The notes under the pieces: generated by a model
Database searches by the model: none
Seen by the model: the letters and a program-made list of their open reading frames with translations, nothing else
What the model was told of the DNA's origin: nothing
Shown here: piece by piece, positions 1-5,526 of the stretch
Layout of the letters: each line of letters begins with the position of its first letter
Position numbering within the stretch: position 1 is the first letter of the stretch
Translations under genes and position numbers: made by a program
Assembly: GCA_017935525.1 (NCBI GenBank)
Contig: JAGBHJ010000276.1
Coordinates: 1 to 19,039, forward strand
Direction of reading: 5' to 3'
Source of the DNA: Clostridia bacterium
GTDB taxonomy: Bacteria > Bacillota > Clostridia > HGM11327
Length of the DNA stretch: 19,039 nt

Positions 1-594
1 CCTCTCCGCCAATATGGCAATAAACTCGCCGTTTGTGGGCTTGCCCTTGTCGGGGTCAACGGTATTTCCAAATACACCGTACATCATTCCGATGTCTCCG
101 TTTTTGAAGGTGTATTCCACGGCGGTGCGTATTGCTCTTTCTACCGCCGCAGGCTTTACTCCGTAGGCTGCTGCCACAAGCTCATTCAGCTCCTTTACAG
201 TCTTTTCCCCATCAACCAGCTCTATTGCTACCGCCCTTGCGGCGTATCCAAAGCCCTTGTGGCTCTCTTGCATCCCCATAGAATTCAGAACGGGGCGCAC
301 CCTTGCCTCCATTATCTCCGTTTTGTCCATCACAAGCCCCTGTACAGCCTTTTCCAGCGCTCGGGCGGAAAAGGGTTTCAGCAGTACGTACTGCGCCATT
401 CCTACTCTTTCATCCCCCGCATCCCTCGTAAGGTATATAACGGGCACCTGCTGTATCCACGCCACAGCCGATTCGTCCAGTATCACGGCATCTGCCCCTG
501 CCACATCCTCTGTCAGCAAACAACCGCTTATCTTTGTTGCCAACAGCTCTGCCAACAAGGCATTACGGCGGCACACCACTCCTATCCTTTTCAT
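1..594 (-). CDS. Spo0A-like transcription factor with a reduced receiver domain (3' end missing at window edge)
   Basis: The reading frame is open from an ATG at 594 to the window edge (198 codons, no stop). Residues about 100-198 match the Spo0A C-terminal DNA-binding domain: HKGF near 112, the recognition-helix region VERAIRTAVE (151-160), and the closing GNTVDPDKGKPTNGEFIAIL (176-195), which parallels the Spo0A 'KPTNSEFIAM' end. Only a few residues should be missing. Residues 1-90 look like a shortened receiver: a DAVILD strand with Asp40 at the phosphorylation-site position, Thr56 in IYLTRD and Lys73 in LLKPFS. The acidic pair expected after the first strand is replaced by C8-R9-R10, and Asp40 and Thr56 are only 16 residues apart, so a helix seems to be lost. 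The likely role is control of sporulation or stationary-phase genes. Phosphorylation may be lost, so I leave the symbol blank: it could be a Spo0A paralogue rather than the master regulator. The ribosome site is AAAGGAG just upstream. Confidence 0.85.
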   Translation of the reverse strand, partial: MKRIGVVCRRNALLAELLATKISGCLLTEDVAGADAVILDESAVAWIQQVPVIYLTRDAGDERVGMAQYVLLKPFSARALEKAVQGLVMDKTEIMEARVRPVLNSMGMQESHKGFGYAARAVAIELVDGEKTVKELNELVAAAYGVKPAAVERAIRTAVEYTFKNGDIGMMYGVFGNTVDPDKGKPTNGEFIAILAER

Positions 595-620
595 CCTTTG
601 CTCCTTTTGCTCTTTGTTAT

Positions 621-649
621 ATTGTAACTCCGCCTGCAAAAAGAGTCAA
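621..649 (-). promoter_or_regulatory. Sigma-A-type promoter for the Spo0A-like gene
   Basis: On the minus strand, TTGACT (649-644) is followed after exactly 17 bases by TACAAT (626-621), each one base from consensus. The predicted start near 614 would leave a ~20-nt leader containing the AAAGGAG ribosome site before the ATG at 594. This makes the gene independent of rpsU upstream, from which it is also separated by hairpin terminators. Confidence 0.7.
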
Positions 650-697
650 CGGGGGTATTTTGATGGAAATCGGATTTGTTTGTCGTTTAAAAGAACA

Positions 698-725
698 AAA
701 GGATGCCTTTGTATCGGCATCCTTT
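698..725 (-). terminator. Rho-independent terminator downstream of rpsU
   Basis: A perfect 10-bp inverted repeat, AAAGGATGCC / GGCATCCTTT, with an 8-base loop. Read on the minus strand it is followed by TTGTTCTTTT, an interrupted U-rich tract. It lies about 60 bases past the rpsU stop codon and before the promoter of the Spo0A-like gene. Confidence 0.75.
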
Positions 726-757
726 CGACAATTGCGAATGTAATAAATTAGAAAACT

Positions 758-776
758 AAAACGGCAACCGCGTTTT
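758..776 (-). terminator. Possible first terminator hairpin after rpsU
   Basis: A 6-bp stem, AAAACG / CGTTTT, with a 7-base loop begins 12 bases after the rpsU stop. On the minus strand it is followed by AGTTTTC. It is weaker than the hairpin at 698-725 and may act in tandem with it. Confidence 0.35.
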
Positions 777-787
777 AATCGCAGAGA

Positions 788-976
788 TCAATAAGCCTTC
801 TTCTTTCTTGCAACCTTTCTTGCAGCCTCAGACTTCTTTTTTCTCTTTACGCTCGGCTTCTCATAGCATTCTCTCTTGCGGAGTTCAGCTACAATGCCTG
901 CACGTGCACACTGTCTCTTGAATCTCTTCAAAGCATTTTCGAAATTTTCATTCTTACCTACTTTAACTTCTGACAT
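788..976 (-). CDS. rpsU: 30S ribosomal protein S21 (bS21)
   Basis: A 62-residue, very basic protein beginning MSEVKVGKNENFENALKRFK, with the R-KRECYEKPSVKRKKK segment typical of bS21, then a Lys/Arg-rich tail. Length and sequence match the family. bS21 binds the 30S platform near the anti-Shine-Dalgarno end of 16S rRNA and helps initiation. The ATG at 976 is preceded by a strong purine run, GGGGGGAG, at good spacing. The gene has its own consensus promoter (1029-1057) and hairpin terminators (758-776 and 698-725), so it is probably transcribed alone at high level. Confidence 0.97.
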   Translation of the reverse strand: MSEVKVGKNENFENALKRFKRQCARAGIVAELRKRECYEKPSVKRKKKSEAARKVARKKKAY

Positions 977-1028
977 TACAACTCCCCCCCTTCGAGCATA
1001 TGTTATACTATATATCGTAATCCCCTAT

Positions 1029-1057
1029 ATTATAATACTTTCTGCCAATTCTGTCAA
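1029..1057 (-). promoter_or_regulatory. Consensus sigma-A promoter for rpsU
   Basis: On the minus strand a perfect TTGACA (1057-1052) and a perfect TATAAT (1034-1029) are separated by 17 bases. The start of transcription should be near 1022, giving a ~45-nt leader to the rpsU ATG at 976. The promoter sits in the short AT-rich gap just past the carD-family stop codon. Confidence 0.85.
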
Positions 1058-1094
1058 GGGGTTTTTTGCAAATTTTATAAAAAATTACAAAAAT

Positions 1095-1604
1095 TTATAC
1101 CGTCTTGCCGTCAATGATGTCACAAATAAAGTCTGTGACTGCCTCGGGCTCAATGTCAAACACTGCAGCCAGCTCCCGGTAGAGTATTCCCGCTGCCTGC
1201 TTTAAGTACTTTTCGTCTACCTGCGCAAGCTTTTTGCCCTTATCCTTTGAGGCAAGCTTTTTGGCATATATCATCTTAATAACCATGGTCACCTTATCCA
1301 GACTGTGGGACTCCAATGCTGTTTTGTAATAGCTCTCCATTGATCTGGGGTTTTTGCACTCATTCTCATCAACCAAAATATCGGGCATGCGCATTATAAA
1401 GTCCATTGCCTCCACCTTTGTCATGATCTTCCTCATAAAAACGGGTGTGTCAATGGGTGTATATATCCTCTCACCGTCAAATAAGGGAATGAGCGTATAA
1501 TATTCCCTTTGCGGCTTCAGCCAATCCATTTGCGGCAAGCCTATCTCGTCAATTCTGTAAACGCCTTTATTGCCGTATACAACGATATCTCCAACACTGT
1601 ACAC
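1095..1604 (-). CDS. CarD-family (CdnL/TRCF RNA polymerase-interacting domain) transcriptional regulator
   Basis: A 169-residue protein. The N-terminus, YSVGDIVVYGNKGVYRIDEI followed by YYTLIPLFDGERIYTPID, is the Tudor-like CarD/CdnL/TRCF RNA polymerase beta-binding domain (about residues 1-60). The rest (about 70-169) is predicted helical, as in CarD, where it contacts DNA at the upstream edge of the promoter bubble. The family generally stabilises open complexes at housekeeping promoters. The start codon is GTG (1604-1602), supported by an AGGAGG eight bases upstream. The gene is divergent from the CAP-domain gene; no clear -35 is seen, only a TGG-TAAAAT-like extended -10 upstream. The family assignment is firm, but which CarD subtype this is cannot be told from the sequence alone. 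Confidence 0.9.
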   Translation of the reverse strand: MYSVGDIVVYGNKGVYRIDEIGLPQMDWLKPQREYYTLIPLFDGERIYTPIDTPVFMRKIMTKVEAMDFIMRMPDILVDENECKNPRSMESYYKTALESHSLDKVTMVIKMIYAKKLASKDKGKKLAQVDEKYLKQAAGILYRELAAVFDIEPEAVTDFICDIIDGKTV

Positions 1605-1793
1605 AGTAATATCCTCCTGATTCTAAAAGCTTCCTTCGGTCACTACGGATATTTTACCACAGAATTATTTTTTACGGGCGTGAAAAAGTTATTTTTTTGC
1701 TAAAAATGGGAGAAATTTTTTATATTTTTCTCTTTTGTTTATTGATTCCGAATATTTTTTCTACAATATGCCATTGCTTCCATAATCTGATTG

Positions 1794-1822
1794 ATGACAA
1801 AATACGATTTCCATGTTACAAT
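1794..1822 (+). promoter_or_regulatory. Sigma-A-type promoter for the CAP-domain gene
   Basis: ATGACA (1794-1799) and TACAAT (1817-1822) are separated by 17 bases, with a TG one base before the -10 (extended -10). The start would be near 1829, leaving a ~45-nt leader that includes a small CCCT/AGGG hairpin and the AAGGAAGG ribosome site before the ATG at 1874. The rest of 1605-1793, between the divergent carD-family gene and this promoter, is AT-rich with no gene. Confidence 0.6.
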
Positions 1823-1873
1823 ATCATCGACCCTCGCCAAGGGGGACAAAAAACAAAAAAGGAAGGTATTTAT

Positions 1874-2467
1874 ATGAAGAACACTATCAAAAAGACAGTC
1901 TGCGCCATTCTGGCGGCAATACTTATTACCACGTTTGCTTATGCACCTGCACAAGCGGCAACGTACTACAACAGATGGAGCCTTAAGGCACTTTGGGACA
2001 AGCTTTACACCCAGTCCTCCCCCACCACTCCGCCTGTCACATCAACGCCTACGCCCACTCCAAGCGCACCACAAGCCTCACAGAAGCCTCAGTCAGGTAC
2101 AAATGAGCTTGTATCCCTCATAAATAACGAGCGCACGCAAAGGGGAATAAAGGCTTTGACGGCGGATGCAGCCCTTACCCGCGTTGCACAGGCAAAGGCA
2201 GAGGACATGGTAAAAAACGGTTATTTCTCCCACACGTCGCCCACATACGGCTCTCCCGCCCAGATGATACGCTCATACGGCATCAGCTTCCGTTATTCCG
2301 GCGAGAACATCGCGAAAAATTCCTCCATTCAAAGGGCTCACACTGCTCTTATGAATTCATCAGGGCACCGCAAGAACATACTCAACGCCAACTACACAAA
2401 GGTCGGCATTGGTGTTGCCTCATTGGGTAACGGCTCGTACGTTATTGTGGAAATGTTTATAGGGTAA
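1874..2467 (+). CDS. Secreted CAP/SCP-domain protein (YkwD-like)
   Basis: 197 residues from the ATG at 1874. A frame open from 1697 exists, but this ATG follows AAGGAAGG and begins a classical signal peptide: KNTIKK, a hydrophobic core at about 8-24, and a likely cut after AQA (28). A Pro/Thr/Ser-rich linker spans about 48-74. Residues 77-197 form the CAP (cysteine-rich secretory/antigen 5/PR-1) domain in its bacterial, cysteine-poor form: NELVSLINNERTQRG, His120 in FSH, Glu144 in SGEN, and His165 in SGHRKNIL, the residues usually lining the CAP cavity. The protein is probably exported and either free or wall-associated. Bacterial members have no settled biochemical role; some occur in spores or the envelope. 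It is monocistronic, divergent from the carD-family gene and convergent with hemZ. Confidence 0.9.
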   Translation: MKNTIKKTVCAILAAILITTFAYAPAQAATYYNRWSLKALWDKLYTQSSPTTPPVTSTPTPTPSAPQASQKPQSGTNELVSLINNERTQRGIKALTADAALTRVAQAKAEDMVKNGYFSHTSPTYGSPAQMIRSYGISFRYSGENIAKNSSIQRAHTALMNSSGHRKNILNANYTKVGIGVASLGNGSYVIVEMFIG

Positions 2468-2497
2468 AGATCTGAACAAATAACGAAAAAGGGACGA

Positions 2498-2513
2498 GGA
2501 AGGCGTGCCTTCC
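2498..2513. repeat. Short perfect hairpin after the CAP-domain gene
   Basis: GGAAGGC / GCCTTCC, a 7-bp perfect inverted repeat with a 2-base spacer, 30 bases past the CAP stop codon. It is not followed by a clean T run, so it is a poor intrinsic terminator on its own; it may still stabilise the 3' end of the transcript. Confidence 0.5.
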
Positions 2514-2552
2514 GTAAAGCAAGTTTTTACCTGCCGATAGAAAGTCGAGCTT

Positions 2553-2576
2553 GTAGGGGCGTTCTGTGAACGCCCG
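2553..2576. repeat. Small GC-rich palindromic repeat (REP-like)
   Basis: GTAGGGGCGTTC TGT GAACGCCCG contains a perfect 8-bp stem, GGGCGTTC / GAACGCCC. From memory, short palindromes of the form GTAGGGGCG...CGCCC are dispersed between genes in many gut Clostridia. Copy number cannot be seen in this window. Confidence 0.55.
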
Positions 2577-2669
2577 CTTTCGTATCCGCAAAAGCAGTGC
2601 TTCGTATACCTTAATTAAAGACTACAACCCAATTTCCGTCTATTTGCAAATAAACGGTTTGCACAAACC

Positions 2670-2798
2670 AAAGGCTCCCTTGTGTAAAGGGATCTGACGC
2701 CGAAGGCGGCTGAGGGATTGTTTTGAGCGATAATCTAACCTTTTACAATCCCTCCGTCTCGCTCTGCGAGCCACCTCCCCTTACACAGGGGAGGCTTT
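2670..2798. mobile_element. MITE-like imperfect palindromic element
   Basis: A ~129-base element with inverted ends (AAGGCTCCC... and ...GGGGAGGCTTTT). Inside, AGGGATTGT (2713-2721) pairs with ACAATCCCT (2745-2753), and each arm carries its own small hairpin (GCCGAAGGC at about 2700-2708, and CTCGC/GCGAG at about 2758-2770). TGTGTAAAGG on the left is echoed by CCTTACACA on the right. It carries no ORF. From memory, elements starting with this AAGGCTCCC sequence are abundant between genes in Oscillospirales. I see no clear target-site duplication. The run of T at its right end would let it act as a rightward terminator, possibly for the CAP gene. Confidence 0.65.
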
Positions 2799-2910
2799 TT
2801 TTACCTCCCGGAAGGTAAGCAAGTGTGCTTTTGATATGCCAATGTCAAAAGTGCCTTTGCGTTGCTTTTGGCAAAAATCTTGTTGTCTTTAATTCAGTCA
2901 GTAGTTGTAA

Positions 2911-2946
2911 AAAAACAGAGAATACAAATGCATCCTCTGTCTTTTT
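2911..2946 (-). terminator. Bidirectional rho-independent terminator after hemZ
   Basis: ACAGAG (2915-2920) and CTCTGT (2935-2940) form a stem. On the minus strand it is followed by a run of seven T, and on the plus strand by CTTTTT. It lies about 40 bases past the hemZ stop and is the likely end of the long secD-to-hemZ transcript; it may also stop transcripts from the CAP side. Confidence 0.75.
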
Positions 2947-2978
2947 CTGTCGGTAGGTAAGTCACTCATAGAGCCTCA

Positions 2979-4424
2979 TCAGTCCATGATTGCTCTTTTC
3001 TTTTCTATACATTCGTCCAGCCTTGCAATGTAGTCCGCCGCATTCTTCGGATTTACGGAGCGCTCTATCCTTGTATCCTGTGCATAGCACCTCTTGCTGG
3101 CAGAGCCTGCTCCAGCCGCCCAACAAGTGCTGTCGTTATCCATCATACGGATATTGTACCTGCACACACAGCCCTCCTTGCAGAAGCCCACGTTTTCCAG
3201 TCCGCCCAACATATACTTTTGTCTGTACAGATAATACGGGAAATATCCGCATTTATCCAGTCTTTCGTACTCTTGGGCAATTAGCTCCTCTATGCCGTCC
3301 ATGCCGCCGAAAATATCCACGCCGTCCCTGTTGAGCTGGGATGCGTGCTTTAGTGCCAGCACGTGGACGGTGATGCCGTCGGGCGCAAGGGAATGTATCT
3401 TGTCAAAGGTAGCCTTGACGTCGTCCTTTGTTTCCCCCGTCAGCCCCACGATCAGGTCCATATTGATGTTGTCAAAGCCCACGGACCTCGCCAGCTCGTA
3501 TACCCGCACGATATCCTTTGAGGTATGCTGTCTGCCTATCCTCTCAAGGGTCTTGTCGTTCATGGTTTGAGGGTTGATGCTGATCCTTGTGACGCCTGCC
3601 GCCTTCATAAGCCTCAGCTTTTCCTCGTCAATGGTATCGGGGCGCCCTGCCTCAAGGGTAAACTCGCCAATACCACGGGCGGAAACTGCGTCACTGCATA
3701 TCTTGCACAGCCTTTCAAAATGCTCCATGGGCAATGCGGTAGGTGTTCCTCCGCCAACGTAGAGAGTTTCCAGCCTTCCCTTGGCTGTTGAGGTTATAAA
3801 CTCCGTTTCCTTTTCCAATGCCTTCATGTAGCCGTCCAGATGGGGCAACACTCTTTCCAGCAATTCCGAGGGAAATGAGCAATAATTACACCTTGTGGTA
3901 CAAAACGGCACATGAAGATAGAGCGAAACGTCATCCGCCCGGGGCATATACCGCCTCTGCACCATGGAGGTACGTGTCAAAAGCTCCGCCTTTTCCGGAG
4001 AAATGTCGTACCTTTCCATAAGAGTATCCACCGTTTTTTGCGGTGCAGACGTATCCAGATGTCTGTTGGAGATGGCAAGGGGTCTTACGCCTGTCAGCAT
4101 TCCGTAGGGCAAGCCTCTGCCCTCAAAAGCCTTTATGGCGTTATACACCGTCACCTTAAGACCGTCCTTTACACGGCGCTTGTAGAGTATATCATCCTCG
4201 CCATCAAACGGTTCGCCCACGTCAAAGGTCTTTGTGACACTTTCGCCGTCCTTGTCAAAGGTGGTGATCCACAGGTTATCCTGCCATTTGCAGGTCATGC
4301 GGGGGCTTTGCCCGTCGTAGGGACGTTCCATTGCGATATCCACAGTCTGCCTTGGGTAAAAAGCCCTTATCAGCTCCGACGCCTCGTTGGCAAGATTGTC
4401 AATATCGACCTCCAGCTTTACCAT
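2979..4424 (-). CDS. hemZ: HemZ-type radical SAM protein (coproporphyrinogen III dehydrogenase-like)
   Basis: 481 residues, close to the usual ~490-500 for HemZ. An N-terminal domain specific to this subgroup (about 1-160, with YGMLTGVRPL at 107-116) precedes the radical SAM core. The 4Fe-4S cluster motif is C175-TTR-C179-NY-C182 (CX3CX2C), followed by the SAM-binding GGGTPT (224-229). The closing PYYLYRQKYMLGGLENVGFC is characteristic of the HemZ/HemN group. HemN-type enzymes make protoporphyrinogen oxygen-independently, but many HemN relatives are heme chaperones or act elsewhere, and HemZ activity is less well established. No other heme gene is present here. The ATG lies inside the 3' end of the preceding MBL gene (7-base overlap), implying translational coupling, and this is the last gene of the long run. 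Confidence 0.88.
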   Translation of the reverse strand: MVKLEVDIDNLANEASELIRAFYPRQTVDIAMERPYDGQSPRMTCKWQDNLWITTFDKDGESVTKTFDVGEPFDGEDDILYKRRVKDGLKVTVYNAIKAFEGRGLPYGMLTGVRPLAISNRHLDTSAPQKTVDTLMERYDISPEKAELLTRTSMVQRRYMPRADDVSLYLHVPFCTTRCNYCSFPSELLERVLPHLDGYMKALEKETEFITSTAKGRLETLYVGGGTPTALPMEHFERLCKICSDAVSARGIGEFTLEAGRPDTIDEEKLRLMKAAGVTRISINPQTMNDKTLERIGRQHTSKDIVRVYELARSVGFDNINMDLIVGLTGETKDDVKATFDKIHSLAPDGITVHVLALKHASQLNRDGVDIFGGMDGIEELIAQEYERLDKCGYFPYYLYRQKYMLGGLENVGFCKEGCVCRYNIRMMDNDSTCWAAGAGSASKRCYAQDTRIERSVNPKNAADYIARLDECIEKKRAIMD

Positions 4425-5050
4425 AAATAGCTCTCCATAAGCCTTAAAGCCATCATATTCGTCATCTTTTCGTTGCCGATGGTTGTCTCCTCATTGTGTC
4501 CGGAGAATACCGCCGTATCATCGGGAAGCTTAAACAGCATGGACAATGACCTTGCCAATGCGCCTGCATCACCCGTGGGGAAATCCGTTCTTCCGTAGGT
4601 ACCAGCAAACAGAGTATCACCCGTAAGCACCACACCATCGGAATAAAGGCACATACTGCCCTTTGTGTGGCCGGGAGTGTGCATTACCAAAAGGCTCTCG
4701 TCACCAACTGTAATGCTTTCCCCGTCGTTCAGCAAAACGTCCGCCTTGCCAAAAAAGCTCCTGCCCGTAAAAAGGGAGGAAAGATTTTGCACCCCGTCCT
4801 CAAAGACATCTTTTTCTGCCGCGCAGATCATTATGGGCAGATCAAACGAAGATATCCCCGCGTAATGGTCGTAATGAGCGTGAGTCAGCACCGTTGCCAC
4901 CAGCTTGATGCCAAGCTCCTGAGCTATTGCCAATATGTCGCCTGAGTTACCACCCGGGTCAACCACTATGCCCTCTTTTTTATTATCACAATACACTATG
5001 TACGCATTTTCCCCATAGTGGGAAACGTACACCTTACACACCTTTAACAT
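4418..5050 (-). CDS. MBL-fold metallohydrolase (glyoxalase II-like)
   Basis: 210 residues, the usual size for a stand-alone small glyoxalase II-like hydrolase of Firmicutes. Metal-binding residues are all present: T-H57-A-H59-Y-D61-H62, then H124 (HTPGH), D145 (LTGDTLF) and H185 (SGHNEET). The N-terminus, ENAYIVYCDNKKEGIVVDPGG, is typical. It probably binds two metal ions and cleaves a thioester or related ester, with a true substrate that is unknown; the C-terminal glutathione-binding domain of classical glyoxalase II is absent. It follows dtd by 29 bases with its own AAAGGAAA ribosome site and overlaps hemZ by 7 bases. Homologues commonly sit in this rel-dtd-MBL-hemZ order in Clostridia. 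Confidence 0.9.
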   Translation of the reverse strand: MLKVCKVYVSHYGENAYIVYCDNKKEGIVVDPGGNSGDILAIAQELGIKLVATVLTHAHYDHYAGISSFDLPIMICAAEKDVFEDGVQNLSSLFTGRSFFGKADVLLNDGESITVGDESLLVMHTPGHTKGSMCLYSDGVVLTGDTLFAGTYGRTDFPTGDAGALARSLSMLFKLPDDTAVFSGHNEETTIGNEKMTNMMALRLMESYLW

Positions 5051-5079
5051 ATATATTTCCTTTCAAAGCCAAAAATCCG

Positions 5080-5526
5080 TTACTGGGCGTCCCTTTCCAA
5101 CAGCATGGTGACAGGACCGTCATTCACAAGGCTGACCTGCATATCAGCGCCAAACTGTCCCGTGCCAACCACAGCGCCATCCTGCTTCATCAGCTCCACA
5201 AAATACTCATACAGCGGTATTGCCTCGTCGGGCGGTGCCGCCTGAATAAAGCTGGGGCGAGTGCCCTTTTTGCAGTCTCCGTAGAGAGTAAACTGGGACA
5301 CCACCAGGTAATCCTTGCCGAGGTCCTGGGCAGAAAGGTTCATTTTGCCCTCGGGATCCTCAAATATTCTCAGCTTTTTTATTTTATCCGCCATCCATTC
5401 TATCTGTGCCCTTGTGTCACCGCATTTGATGCCCACAAATATCAGCAAGCCGCCTTCTATCTCGGCTACTCTTTTGCCCTCAATATCAACGGATGCGCTT
5501 TTAACTCTTTGAACTACCGTTCTCAT
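5080..5526 (-). CDS. dtd: D-aminoacyl-tRNA deacylase
   Basis: 148 residues, full length. The family motifs are present: S77-Q-F-T80 in VSQFTLYGD and the cross-subunit Gly-cisPro motif N135-D-G-P-V-T140. The start MRTVVQRVKSASV is the family hallmark. The homodimeric enzyme hydrolyses D-amino acids (and glycine mischarged on tRNA-Ala) from tRNA in the cytoplasm. The ATG overlaps the rel stop by one base (TAATG), so the two are translationally coupled, as in many Firmicutes. Confidence 0.97.
   Translation of the reverse strand: MRTVVQRVKSASVDIEGKRVAEIEGGLLIFVGIKCGDTRAQIEWMADKIKKLRIFEDPEGKMNLSAQDLGKDYLVVSQFTLYGDCKKGTRPSFIQAAPPDEAIPLYEYFVELMKQDGAVVGTGQFGADMQVSLVNDGPVTMLLERDAQ

Larger units (their letters stand above)
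2468..2978. other. Convergent intergenic region filled with palindromic repeats
   Basis: The 511 bases between the CAP gene and hemZ hold no credible gene. They contain, in order: a short hairpin (2498-2513), a small GC-rich palindrome (2553-2576), a MITE-like element (2670-2798), a 6-bp inverted repeat TTACCT/AGGTAA (2801-2818), a CTTTTGA/TCAAAAG inverted repeat (about 2829-2852), and the terminator at 2911-2946. The stretch seems to be a landing place for small repeats at the meeting point of two transcription units. Confidence 0.7.

Noticed and set aside
1697..1873. N-terminal extension of the CAP-domain gene upstream of 1874
   Set aside because: The region contains the likely promoter and ribosome site, and the ATG at 1874 opens directly into a signal peptide.
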